64,000 bases of DNA from Branchiostoma belcheri. Taxonomy: Eukaryota; Chordata; Leptocardii; Amphioxiformes; Branchiostomatidae. A program made the translations under genes and the position numbers. Positions 14,101 to 27,800 of this stretch are shown here, piece after piece (position 1 is the stretch's first letter; every line of letters begins with the position of its first letter). The stretch covers positions 958,624 through 1,022,623 of the forward strand of contig NW_017803932.1 of the NCBI RefSeq assembly GCF_001625305.1, read 5' to 3'. The notes beneath the pieces are model-generated. The model was not told where the DNA came from. It was given only the letters and a program-made list of their open reading frames with translations, and searched no databases.

Positions 14101-17100
14101 ATGTAAATTGTGCACTATGTTATTTATCGATACAAAAGTAACTGTTTTATAATGAGTAATAGTTTTGTCTTCAGATATTTAATATCATCCCATCCTGACA
14201 TATAGCAGTTATATTTCTACCAAGATATCATTTGTTGCTGCATAGAAATCAATCACAAAATCTTACAGGATGTCAAAGGTCGACAATGCCTTGTGACTGT
14301 CACCCCTGCCTGGGGCTGGCACATTGACAGACATACCGTATCCACACTGTCGGCATGCCTGTCACATGTCTCTGTCACGGGACTTCAGTATAAACTAAAA
14401 ATGTGTCAATTATGTCTATGTCATCTGTGTAATGTTACTGCGTATCGTTGCGTTATTTGACAAACGGATTAGTCGCAGAGCGAAAGTGTGAACTTTATAT
14501 CTGTGTAAGAAACATACCATGGTTGTGATAATTTGAAGTTCTAAATTACCATCCTAAATGGCATGGTATATAATTCAGGTTATGCTCTGGTCCTGATGTA
14601 AATTGGACCCTGGTGCAAATACCCCATCATCTTCCCTCTAGTAGCCGTAGCAACTGTTCAACACGGTGGAAATCCCTCCGACGCCGGCGTCTGATGTGGA
14701 GACACGAGATGTGGGTCACCAGTGATGAGAGTGCTTCTGATCTTCCTGAGTGTTTCTACAGATATTATTACGGTCCCCAAGGCTTAGTGAGTGGGCAATA
14801 AAATGAGGATGTTAACACCATCTTGGCATGATATCAATGTAGAGACTACACTGTAATGACTGTTCCACATCTATTGATCTGATACCAGTGGAAATGTCTC
14901 ACCAGTATTGATGTCTTGACACCAATGGTGTCAGCCTGTCTCGGGATAATGCATTATAGAAGACATTGAATGCCAGGAATCTTAAGACAGCCACATAAGA
15001 AGGTCAATCTAAAGAGATCCACTAAAGAAGCATCAGTAATGCCAAGGTATGCACACTTAATTTTGGCGTTCAAGACAATCTTGAAATGACCTAGATAACA
15101 ACATTTTCCACGGTGGGACTCTAAGGGTACCCATTGGAATTATGACAGCTGATGCTATCTTTCATGTTCTTGGTTATGTTCACCTTTTCTTCTTGTACAT
15201 GTACAAGCTAAAATTTCCATTTGTACTATATTTTCCAGAAACAGGTCACCTTTCCAAAATCTACCTTGGCATAAGAACCAGGTTATACTCAGACCTCAGT
15301 AACATATTGCCTTCATTGAGCCAAAGGACAAACTGGGAAGGTCATCAGTCGGTTCCTTTTTTCTCTCGTTTTGCATATTTCCATTATGCCATCAGTAACT
15401 TTAGTGAAAAGTAAATCAATAAAGACAGATATTGGGACTACAGCTGTCTCCAAGCAGACAACAGATGGAATGTGCACATGCCCCGGGCATGAACAGTGTG
15501 TGCTGGCAGTTTTGCAGGCAGCGTCACTATTTTCATAGACTCACTGATGCAGGCTTTTTCTGTAAATTCATTTTCTTATGCAGGAATGTTTCAGCTGTGT
15601 TCTAATTTTGCAGTTAAATAGTTCAATAGAAATGCTGCAATCCATTCAAGATTTTAAGTATATGCCATGAACATTTCTGCATGAGATTCTAATAATATAG
15701 TCCCCTGCCAGTAGTGTAAATAAAACCTGTGTACTAAAAAAAGTACAGGGGCCCCTACCCACAATGTATTGTGCTGTCAGAACAATTCATCATCATTAAT
15801 TTTCAATAACAACTCACCTGTCACCTAATCAGAGCGTTATTACAGTATTGGTGCCAGACTGTTACTTTGGCCTTGGACATATTGATCACTTCTCTGTGAT
15901 TATGCTGCAACAATACAACAGCGGCAGCTTGCATAAATCCATAGAAATCGGCACCTGGTTACACCATCATCTGCGGTTACACCCAAATTGATGGCCTGTT
16001 ATCCCTCCTGGGAATTTTTGCGATCACCTTTACCTTTTGTGTGAAGATTAATGAGTCTGTGTAGCAGCATATGGTCCCCAATCTTTCAGGAGAGAGTGGA
16101 TATCTATGATATATTCATATAATACAGGGGCATGATTGTATTATGATAGGGAAGTTCATGACATGATATATTATAACAGTGTGAGTACATTGTATAATCT
16201 CATGTTACTCCAGATGTTGCTTCTATTGCGATAGAAAAATGCCCCTATTCCTGTCAGAAGAGATAGCTCTGTTGGGGTCACTATAAAGTACAACTGTATT
16301 GTAACACCCCACCTTTGACCTGTATGGCACCTTTGGGAAGACGGGTATGTGATCAGAGATGACAGATCCCCTTCATACAGAAATGACAAAATCAATCCTT
16401 CACTACCTTCATGGAGGGAAAGATTATGAACTAACAAGGATGGTTTTAAATGTGCCTAATTAGAATAAACCAGAGGTACATTGGCTTCTGTGGGTGTGTC
16501 TATCACTGTCACTACATGTACATGTCACTATATGAGATTTTAGTAACTACTGGAAGAGACTTAAGTCTTCATTCTATCCATTCATCTATTCATCAATCTT
16601 GACAAAAATTGGAAGGTCCACTTTTGCCATAAATGTCTGATTTCCATGGGAGCCTAAAATATATGTACGAACATAGGAATAAATTGTACATAAAAAGGAA
16701 GTTTTAGGTGACATTAACAGTTGGACTACAAATTTACGGTAACCAAAAAATTATCAAATTTGATATGAATGTCATGCATCTGGTAGGAATGGAAAGTGGC
16801 AATACTCACTTTTACAGTATCAAAAGGATGGCCCACCAGTACACCAGCTGCACCTGTTCAAGAAAAAGGAGACAATTTGTAAAATCTGTTATTTTGGTAT
16901 GTAACAAAGGCAAGTTGTTTTGATCTAAAGATAGCATGAATATATCTCCAATTTTGTGTGATTCTTTGCTACTTACACAATAGTCCACAACACAATTATG
17001 CCCCAAAAATATACTTACATATTGTACTACATCATGTGAACAGTTAATTCAAAATCCCCCCCTAGCTTCTATCGAGTCACCTCATTTTCAATCAGGGCGA

Positions 17101-20100
17101 ACAAAAATTCCAACTGTTTAATGGACAAAAATTGGAACTCCATCATGTCTTCATCACGTCTGCAGGTTTTACAGCACCACAGCAGCAGTTATCGTTGTGG
17201 TACATGTAAGTGTTGGCTAATCTTATTAAATTAAATATTGAAATTTGCCCCTCAGAATGTGGGAAATAGCATTTCAGAGGGTTAACAAGTTTAAAATTTC
17301 CCTCCTAGATTCCTATTTGTGCCTAATTCAGTGCCTGTCACAGAGCTTTGAATGGCAAACTGAGCAGATGGAGAAAAATATAGACCTAAAGAGAACACTG
17401 AACATGTACTTCACTATTGGTTGAACTGTGAAGGGCAAGTTATGTACCGTATAAAAGTTGGCAAAGACATGCTATCATTTACACAGGTGACTTTCACAGT
17501 TACTGCACGGCCGGTAGCCTAGTTAGCATGGTGAGTTTGGGCAAACTATGAAGAGTGGTGATGGAGGAGGGGGCATGGTTGTGGAAAATTGGGAAAAATA
17601 GCATCACAGGCCTGGGGAAATATCAGATGAAAGTTATCAATATACATATGTATGGGGCCTGCATAGGGGTGGCTTTTACCATCAATGCATTCCGGAAAGG
17701 CAGTGGCCACATTCAGTGTTACTGGGAAAAATGGGATGAAAATACTATCATTATTGCGTCTTTAGGGCATTTTGTCTAAAAGTAGGGCATCCAATTTCTT
17801 ACAATTTCCAGTATGACATATACACTGTGGGCCTGCCTCAGAGGCAATGCCTGTGGGTAGAAATATTTTTTCAATATTGTGATTTTTTTGAAGTAGCAAT
17901 TCCCAGAAACCAACAAATAACGGTAAATTGGTATAGCCTAAATTACTGTTTACATAGAATGCACCAATTATGCGCACACTCTACATTGAACCTCCGCAGT
18001 CTGGACATGAATTATATGGAATTAAACAGCTGATTACACTCTACTTGTATGTAAAAGAGCATGCAGGCCCCTTACAACTACATACAAACATTTGCAAAAA
18101 ACTATACATATAATTTTTCCACAACTATTTTGGTTACAGAAGACGAGAAGTACATCAAATAAACAACAAGCAAATAACATCTTAGACTATTTGTCAATTT
18201 CTTACAAACATAAACTTGCTATAACAGATGTTTGAATCAACTGGCCTGGTTTAAAATGTTCTACCCCTTACACTGTCATAGTATGTGGACATTTGTTTCT
18301 TTTATCTGAGCATATATTCTTCTTAGTGGTTGGTCCTGTAGCCTTTTGATCCTGACAAGTAGCTTCAGTGGATGATGTGTGAAAATCTTATTATAGATAA
18401 CAGCTTTAGGAGAGCCAGAGTGAAAATCCTATTATATTTACGGTATAACCCATACTGTGGTTAACCTTCTCAAACTTCAAGCTACATGTAATTTCTCTGT
18501 TACCAGTAGCTACTGTATTAGGTACATGTGTCTACAAGGTAGAAACCCTTAGCAAGAGGGGGTTGAAGTATATGTGGGGTCACATTTCATATCAAGAAAA
18601 ATGTTAACACATGTAACAACGAATGTGAATCATCTACCCTGATTATCTTCATTCAACATATGTCTAATGCAAGCTGCCATCCTTTTATTGGCACCAGTAT
18701 TTTCTTTCAGGGTGGCTTTTCTTCGAAGAAATAAAACAGAGACAAATGCTACATGCTTGTATTCTCAACCACAAAACCGATGGATGAAAAAAGTTGACTT
18801 AGCAAGTATGTGTAGTAGATAGGTCAGCTATGGTCGTTACATATGTATATGTAAGATTCTGGTCAAGACCAAAAGAGAAATTCAAATTTCTCCTCCACAA
18901 AGAAGGCGTCTATAGGACCACACAAGGGCCTTTGTACACAGACAGTGTTGAAAGTGAAACTACTTTACATATTCATGTTTGGCATGTTTTCTGAGACTGA
19001 CGCTTGTTTTAGAATATTGATATGTCCTTTAGAGCTCACAGACTCATGGGGGGAGCTGTGTAATGCAGGCTTATATGACTTCATTTATAATGTACGGGTA
19101 CATGGCCATTTGACAAGAACCAACTTTATCTAGCGCATCATTAGATTTATACGAGGAAAAAGATGTATATTGTATGTATTTATGCGGTAGTTAGGGAAGC
19201 ATGGCAGCATTTCACAGCCTGCTGAGTGGAATACAGATGAGACTTGTTCCTGATGATGAATGTCTGTGTGTCACATCCCAACAGGCACACATTTGCTGGC
19301 ATCCCATTGGGATCTCATTAGAAACCCATCACATGTGCAAATGTTTGTTCAGGAGGGCTAATTTATGATGATGCGAGGTGGTGGACTGTGAACAATAAAG
19401 GTGGAAGGGAGCATGATCATGAGACATGGGCATGTGGATATACACTTTTGTACAATGTATTAACTTATTAAATGTTCAGAATCATTCTTGGAATCATTTA
19501 CAGTTTTAGGCACAACTGGAAACACTAAATTCAGCCAAGGCTTTAAGCAGATGTTGGGATGGAAAAGCATAATGTTTCCTGACAAACAGCTTTGATGGCA
19601 GTTTAGCATGCCAGTCAGAAAATGATATGATTCTCCAACATCTTGGCAGTAACATTTTACCAGCTTTCCTTGATTCCGCTTGTGAGGGAGTCTAAAATCC
19701 ATTTAACTGTATGGCTTGCCCCCATGTCTAAACAGATTATCTGTAACATACAGCTCAAACCATCCCTGCTGACATGGTAAATTTAGCACATTACATGGTA
19801 AAGCTCAGCAGTGCTGTAGGTAATCATAATGAACACCAGGAAATATGTGTTAACATCACTGTCCTGCCACACTCTCCCCATAAAGCAATAAACGGTCCAT
19901 TTCAGCAATTAGAGTCAATCTAAAACTCATCAGTAGATGTCAAAAGAATAAAGAACCTCTGGTGGTATCAACTGGACCTCTCTTGACCTATTAACAACTT
20001 GGCAATCATTTACTCCATTCTGGACAGCTCCTATCATTCATTTGGCCCTGGGAGAAATTTGGTGCAGACAAACCAGAACTGATTGTACACGCAGCAAGTA

Positions 20101-23100
20101 GTACTAGTATGGTCTGCAGGAAGTGTATTTTACAATGTAAAAAACAGACTCCTCTCCTGCAAAAGGTGGGGATAATAAAGGATTTGAAATTATGTCAATA
20201 TTAAAAAAGGACTTTTAAACAGGACAGGACAGAAAAAGAGTGTATAAAAATATAATAGAGAAAAATGACTATGTCTAAGTTTGTACCAGAGAAACTAGTA
20301 CTGATGCATAATTATGTTCTTCAGGGAGGAATTTTGGGACCAAACTATCTTTAAATTCTTAGAGTGATTGCTATTTCAGTGAAAAGTACAATGTAAGATG
20401 TGCGTCATCAGTTGTTTGGTGCAAAAAAACAAATTACTTCATGCCAATAAAGGATCACAGTTCACACCCACGGTTCACTATTCATACTTCTTTGTTTAAA
20501 CAACCTTCACACTGAAGTATGTGCACAACTTGTAAACACACCTCTGTCACAAGCGTGTTTATGTTATTTATGCCTTTTCAATCATATTGTATCAACATGT
20601 AATCAAAACAGAAAGGTACACAATGTGACTACCAAACATCACTTTTTGCATCTGAATATATCTACTGTATCAGTTTTCCAAATAAAAAGGATTTTGTTGT
20701 TCAAAGTATGGTATGCTGTTTTTGTTCGTTCGTTATCAGCTTATCACAAGTAACCTTAGACTTTGAAACCTGACACGAGGTACAACAGTACACACAAGTT
20801 TTAGTGTCTATCAACTCAGACATTTAGAAAACTATTCTTAGTAGCAAACTGAGAACGTAACGTTCTCAACTCATCGGATCCATCTATGTATAATAGACTT
20901 ATCATCAGTCACAATAAAAGACAACAAAACCAACACTGTGACAGATACACAGCATTACACATATTGTTACACAGTGTAACTTGTAAGCAGAGTAAAATAA
21001 ACACTTGAAGGGTTAACATTGCACAAGTGTTGGTGTAATAATCATTACAAAGGTGAACGAGCCTGAAAGGGCACTACGTACAGTATGCTCTGTAAAGCTC
21101 CACTGATCAATATCATTTACAATTGCTATCAATCTTTCTTACAGACTGGTGCTTGTAGGGCAGTGACTTCCTTGCAGATTTCACCAGTAGATTCTTTATA
21201 TGAAATTAATGAATGAGGTAAGCAACAACACTTGTTATGTTGCCTCTAGGACTATATAGTATTATAGAAATATTCTATTCCTTTAATATCATATTGAATA
21301 TCATCCTAAACTAGTTATTCTTTTACAATTAGCAAGTAAATTAGTCTAATACATGTACATTGTACTGTCAAAGTCTTCAGATCAACAACATAATTTGGCC
21401 ATTAGCCAAAACATGTGACACACCCCCAACACACCCACCAATCCTGCACTATGATTGGTCCTTCCTGCTACCACATAAGGTGTTGTTTTCCCTGTGTCCA
21501 CAATTACCCAACAATCTCCAGGGGACTCCACCTATGCCTTCAGGCTTCTCATACAATGTTTACAATGTTGTTTAAAGGTGCGTAATGGAGCAAAAATGTT
21601 GGGTCAAAGTTTGTACAGAAAAGGGCTGTGTCAATATTACCAGAAAACCTTCACGGTAGATTAACAGGAAGCCTGTCGAATTTCTTACCAATCAAACTTT
21701 CATCAAGTTTCCTTCACAGACAAGGAAGGAAATGACTTTTCATTCTGTGATCATAATCTGAAATCCAGAACTGAGCCAAAACAACAAACCTTCTTTTGCT
21801 ATACCAGACTTTATCCCTATCTCTGCTGACTTCACCATACAAAAAAAAACTGGCATTCCAGCAACAAGTTTGGGCAATTAACCCTTGATAATTGATGCTA
21901 CCATTATCAAAGCCAAATCCTTTTGTGTTGAAAATGAGGGGATTGTTAGGTATTTGAGTTGAAAATTAGGGGATTGTTGGTATAATAATAATAGACGGAT
22001 CCTACTTAGGATCGCTGTGTATTGGCATGGAGCTAAAATGGTATTAGTGCTTGTCTCTCAAGATTCATACTGCAACTCTAATAATTTGTGGCAGTGTTAT
22101 TCATGTATATAGTCCTAAATTACATTGCTATGTTTGTTTAAACTGCAAACATATCCTTTCCCCTCCGATCACAGGACACAGGTCCCTGCATACTTTAAAT
22201 CATCTTACAACTTAAAATATTGTCAAGGACTGGAGGTTCAGCAGGCCTGTCCTAGTAAAATTGTGATAGGTACAGAGATTATCAGAGAGGTATCAGAGAT
22301 TCTAGCAATATATTGGAAAAGACAGATAAAACAGAACCCAAACTGAATCCATAACCAGAACTTCCAGAAGACAAACTGCTGACGTGGATTTCAACACCAC
22401 CAGGATGTCAATACACATACCATAGATCAACAGTCAGCTTATCTATTCAATCTAATCTACTGTAACTTCATTTATATTTGCTAGGATTAGATTTAACAGG
22501 AGGGGGAAGAAAGTGTTAGTTGTGTCTTAAGTTTGCAGTGTGTTACTCAACAAATATTCATCATGGTGTGGTGATTTCTTGGTTGGGAGGTCATTGTAAA
22601 ACTGAGAACATAAAACCACAGTGTATATTTCAAGATTTATGGTGACTTGAATGGCTGCTGTGTATAACAGCTCACTGTTGCATTAACCCTTCAGGCCAAC
22701 AGGCAGCAGCAACAGAAGCTACTTGTCTAAAAATTGTCAACTGTCAGTTCAGTTCTGCCATATAAAAATCAAATCTTATACACGTGTATTAAAACTTGAC
22801 TGATGGGTGGGTGTGCCGTGTGGGTGTGAGTGAGTTCATGACTGTAGCAGGCTGACATGAGTGACAACTAAAACAATGGTAAAGAACCCCTGAGGGCTTT
22901 GCAAAAAATCATCAGACAGGCCCTCAAAAACTGTAGGATAACCAGGTCATTTGATTTGGATAAAAACATTGTGACATTACTTTGTCATTGTACTTTTACA
23001 TGTATTATTAAATTTTAAGTGATTTTAAAATCTATTGACTTCTATGTAGCTATCAATATAGTATCATACTTTTTGTGTTGAAAGACATTGATTGTTTTAG

Positions 23101-23653
23101 TGCCCTTAAAATACACACCTTAACAAAATGGGTAACCAAGCACATCATTATCTTTTCAAGACAACGAACGAGAATGATTCGTCTGAATTCTAAGATCTAC
23201 AAATCACATGGCATTTCAAATTTGTGTCGTTTCATTAGGTTATTTTTACAGGATAGGAGCCCCATTTAGTCCATGGCCAACACATGGATACATTACGTTT
23301 TCGGTTTACCGGCAAACTGGAGACGAACTTTGCCGAGTGAAACTGTGGTGTCTGGGGAACCCTTAGAGTAAGAAAAGGTTTAACCTCACGGCACAAATTT
23401 TTTAGGGCAAAATAAAAACTCACTACTCTGAATGCAACAGGTGCAACGGCATCGACTGTAAAATCTACAAATAGAAGGATGAAAGTAGCCATTCCCACAA
23501 GTTTAGTTCTCTTTCTGTAAACCAAGGAAACGTTGAGAAAAATTACGGGAAATCTGAGTTTTGTCATGAGAGTCTTTGGTAATGGTTTCTAAACCCAGTC
23601 ATGAGTCACCCACACTTACCTCCGAGACAACCGGCAACGAAGTCTAACGCCAT
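11168..23653 (-). CDS. SLC25A29: Mitochondrial basic amino acid carrier, SLC25A29-like
   Basis: Four minus-strand exons: 23653-23620, 16853-16810, 12276-12193, 11911-11168. They splice with GT-AG borders in phases 1, 0, 0 and give 301 residues (human 303). The family moves arginine, lysine and related cations across the inner mitochondrial membrane. The start MALDFVAGC is nearly identical to vertebrate SLC25A29. All three mitochondrial-carrier signatures are present: HPFDTVKVRLQ (residues 20-30), SPMELAKTRMQ (from 111) and YPIDVIKSRIQ (from 215). TFINAIVFGVQGN and RAFPVNAATF are diagnostic of SLC25A29 rather than SLC25A20. The second half is carried by one large exon. Introns 1 and 2 are 6.8 and 4.5 kb. 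The gene is head to head with another SLC25 gene that shares its first two intron positions. Confidence 0.93.
12277..16809. other. Intron 2 of the SLC25A29-like gene
   Basis: AT-rich intronic DNA with no exon that I can support. It contains a short ATA-type run near 12440. The open frames at 14613-14801 and 16171-16437 were considered and not accepted. Confidence 0.6.
16854..23619. other. Intron 1 of the SLC25A29-like gene
   Basis: 6.8 kb of AT-rich sequence with no recognisable gene, RNA gene or complete transposon. A short duplicated phrase (GAAAATGAGGGGATTGTTAG) occurs at about 21930-21980. Nothing else stands out by eye. Confidence 0.55.
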
Positions 23654-24858
23654 TCCCGCCACTTCGACAGATCAGTTTTCCAGCCGCAGAAATTCCAGTA
23701 GCTTCAAAGGATCAGTTTCTCGCTACGGTCACTTATAAGGAATGGCCTGTGTCGGTATATGGGGCACAGCTCTCAAAACGTCCCGGGGAGAGAAGTAGGG
23801 CGCGCGCTTTCACGAGGAAGTGATCCTTACAAGCACAGCTTCCTTTCACTGTCACAAAAGGTCTAGTACACGTGGAAACATCCGGAAGTCATAAGGCTGG
23901 TCTCTTTACCCAATGACGAATAGGAATTTTCCAACGTATCAGTTTACCAAGAGAGAAAGCGCGCCGGGCCTGTCGACTGTTTTTTGTTGCGTTGCCCTTT
24001 GAGGGCGATACGTATCACGCGCTTCTGTGACGCGGCTCACACGCGCTTGATCCCCGAAGAATTTTCCGTGTCTGTGCGCTCCTCCAAAACTGCGGTAACG
24101 GTGTAGATCGTCGGACGTCGGACTCAGGCCTCACGTGGGTTACATGTTAGCCGTGCTTGTGACGTTTGTTGAGATCAAATAATGGGGACAAACAGAGACG
24201 AGGGGTCCTTTGATCGCCGGTGCGCCCTCCAGGCAACACGAGATTCCAAATGTGTCAGCGTGGGTATTGACCTCTGACCTTACATAGACCATCAGCCACT
24301 GCGAAATCCCGGAAGTTCAAAGGTTGCAATAAATTTCGTAAACACGAGGGCGACAAAATGTTATGGAATTGTCATTCTTCTGCAGCATTCAGAGCTTATA
24401 CATAGACCCAGTGGTGTAAGCTTAAACTTGCGTCATCAGATAAAAATAATGTTTGATTTTATATGGTTAAAAAGCAAAACAGCTTAGGTATGAAAGAAAA
24501 TGACGTTTAAATCTACATATTGTTTTTGTATTCTGTCACAGGGGCCTGACATGTGTCGTGGCCTCGTGCGAAGGCCACGGAGAAATGTTTCTGTGTCGCA
24601 CGGTTAATTAATACACATGTTGATACATGTGTACCACCACCCCCACCTTAACCCCCTGAAGATTGAAATCACCGCGAGCTTCTGTCTCGAAGTCTGCCGG
24701 TGTGGTATCGGCGTTGTTTGCAACGAGCCGGCTGTTGGGAAACCAGTTATTAGACAACACATCGGTCGGAGCACAGACAAATCGCCAAGAAGTCAGCGTG
24801 AAGCAACTCCGGGCTACTACGTTTTGCTCTTGTACTGCAGCAATAGGGTCATAAGAAA
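23654..24858. promoter_or_regulatory. Divergent promoter region between two SLC25 genes
   Basis: The start codons of the SLC25A29-like (23653, minus) and SLC25A48-like (24859, plus) genes are 1.2 kb apart. The segment from about 23650 to 24300 is visibly richer in CpG than its flanks, with GCGCGCGC near 23800 and GCGCGCC near 23960. This fits a CpG-island-like bidirectional promoter. No individual binding sites are claimed. Confidence 0.5.
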
Positions 24859-27800
24859 ATGGGAGGGTTTCGTGTGGATGATTTTATAGCGGGGTGGGTT
24901 GGTGGTAAGTACTTTATTTATTTTGACAAGTCCTGTACCTAGAAACTTAAATCATGCAATAATGCTGTCAATCATTATTGTATTTATTTGTGTTGATGAT
25001 CAGCTGAGATGCTGGAGGTGTGGCTCTCCTCAATGAGGACATCTCTGCGTTACGCTCGAACGAGATAATTATGTACCTAACTAAAGCTATGCACTTATAC
25101 ATATTATAAGTACAAAAGTCCAAGAAGGAGGTGTTCGAAAAAAGTTTCATTGGGACATTCTAGGGATTTTATAGTCAACAAATCACAAGTTTGTCCAACA
25201 TGCCACCAATGCGTACATAACATTCAAAACTGTGTAAAACTTAAAAGTTTTAGATGAAAAGGTGGTCAACTCAGATTATTCTACTGTGGTATTACACATT
25301 CCCCACCACTATAGGTTTAACATTGCCAGACAACTACCGACTTACAAGTTACACACTCATCACCTTGCCTACCTTTGATCTACCAAGGACCTATAAGGCA
25401 TGTTTCCAATTTCCCAACTTGACAGAATGGAAGCTGCTTTAGGGCTTGAGGTAACTGGTTGTACTGCTGGCTTTAAGTGTGCTATAGTTTGCAACCATGC
25501 AGATAATTGCTATTGTAAGGCACAGAAGTAGAACCCCCCCTGGGTGAGAATGAGCCAACCCGGGGTCAGAGGTGAACTAGACCACATGGAAAGCCTGTGT
25601 ATAGTTTGTTCCACAGCAGAATAGATTCAGCTCCACACTACTCATCGTCTGGCCTCCTTGTCTGCTAAGTATACGGAACTTACACTGGTGGCAGCGGTGT
25701 TCGGACTCTTCGCCGTCCCTAACCACCGGACTTATTCGTCACCAACCGGCGGATCGCTGCGTTCGCCGCCTCGGCGGTACTCGCCCCCCTCCCCCCCTCT
25801 GGCCCATGTGCGTCTACCTTCAACTTCCCGGACCGCTACGCTCTCTTTCCTGTCAAGGTAAGCTGTCGGCTCGCACTGAACTGTTGAGAATTTGGAACTG
25901 CCCGTCACTATATGGCTACCGCTAGTGATTCTGTCGTCGTTATCGACGAGGACATTTCATTCAACTACAACCCTGTGGCTCGCACACCCTCGAACGTAAT
26001 GGCGTCGCCCACACAGACGGGTCTCCCCCCGAGGTTTCCAAGTCCAGCTTCATTCCCTCCAGCTGTACCGTCGCAACCACCACCTCCTGGTACGTCTGTT
26101 ACGCCTACCATATACACATCTCAGACCACAGCCCACCCTTCACTCCCAGCCCTGGGGCTAACACCTTCGACCCCTCCCAGGCCGGTATCGCACATCGACC
26201 GGCAACCACCACCTCCTGGTACAGCTGTTACAACTACCGTATACACATCTCAGGCCACAGCCCGCCCTTCACTCCAGCCTGGGGCTAACACTCACCCTCC
26301 CAGACCGGCACTCCGGTATGGGTCTACCACCCACCCCCCCAGGCATCCTCAGCCCCCCCAGACCACTCGGCCCACTCTACCTGGCCAGCCTCCAAGCTAC
26401 TGGTACTATGCACCTACCGATCCAGCTGCAGGCTTGCCTGTCACCCGGTACCAACCTCCTGCTGTGCCTAGTCCCTCGTCTCCACCACACCTCAAAAACG
26501 CCCCTCCCAGCCGCCTTCCTTGGCAATGGCGACGAGGACTTCCCAGTTTGGCTGACCAAATTCGAGGTATATGCCGATGCTCACCTGTATGATGCGACCG
26601 TTCGAAGCCGGGCTCTACCGACTTTCTTGGATGGACCCGCTCTCACCTACTTCCAGAGCCTCCCCCAGGAAACCAAACACGACTACCAGCACCTCTGCCA
26701 GGCATTGTCACATGCGTTTTCCCAGGACAAGTACATTTTCAGTTTCCAACAATCACTGGCTCAAAGGAAACGCCAGCCAGGTGAGTCACTCATCGTGTTT
26801 GCCTCAGAACTCAAACATCTGGTCCGGCGGGCTCATCGCACATACAATGAAGCTGCCATCCAAGGTGTCACCTTGCAACATTTCATCCAAGGCATTGACT
26901 CTGCCACACGCCTCCGGGTAATCGAGCGAAACCCCTCCACTATCGATCAGGCTGTCGAGATCGCCACCCTGTACGAGCAAGCAGTGGCCGCCACTACCCC
27001 GCGTGAACGCTCAGTCAACGCTGTCCACAGGGACGACCTACAAGCCACGGTGACCACTCTGACAGAGCAAGTTTCTGCCCTCACGACGTTACTTCAGAAC
27101 CACTTGTCACTCACATCAGGAGACTCCCACCGTTCAGCCTCCACTTCTCGGCCTCGGTCCACCTCCCCGTATCGCTCAGCAGACACCCGCTCTCGCTCCC
27201 CGTATCGCTCAGCGGACACCCGCCCCAGATCCCCATACCGTTCATCCGAGGCTCCCCGTTCACCGTATCGCACACGCGATGTCCGGTCTCCCTCACCGTA
27301 CCGCACCTCGGATCGCCGTTCCCGTTCTCCGTCCTCTCGCCCCCGCTCACCATATCGCCCCAGCACCAGGTACACGTCGCCCCGGTCCGTCCGCTTCACG
27401 TCCCCATCTGACGACCAGGGAAACGACGTGCTGCTGGCCAGACGGGCCGACCGCCAGTAGAGCACCCACAGGCCCAAACTTCTTCTCAGCTACCTGGATC
27501 TCCTACAGCCCATGTTACCGCCACCCTTGACGGCCACGCCACACAGGTCCTCATCGACACAGGCTCGGCCTTGTCCCTCATTAGTGAAGACCTTCGTGAC
27601 GCCATCCCGTCTCTCCGCCAGTCCCCACTGATCCCTACTGTCACTCCTGCCAAATCAGTCACCGGCCACCCCATTGATGTGCTGGGCATCCTGGACGTCC
27701 ACATCTACCTGGGCAGTCGTGAAACCACTCACCCTATTCTGGTCGTCCGCGGAACTGACCAGCCAGCCATTCTTGGTTGGGACTTCTGCACTGCTAACCA

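Noticed and set aside
14613-14801. 62-codon open frame ending RYYYGPQGLVSGQ
   Set aside because: It has no convincing splice sites, neighbours or family resemblance, and lies in a long intron of the opposite-strand gene.
16171-16437. 88-codon minus-strand open frame
   Set aside because: It lies in intron 2 of the SLC25A29-like gene with no matching splice phase and no family that I recognise.
17511-17540. tRNA-like A-box (GGTAGCCTAGTTAGCATGG), possible SINE head
   Set aside because: No B-box or A-rich tail follows at the expected distance, so a SINE cannot be supported.
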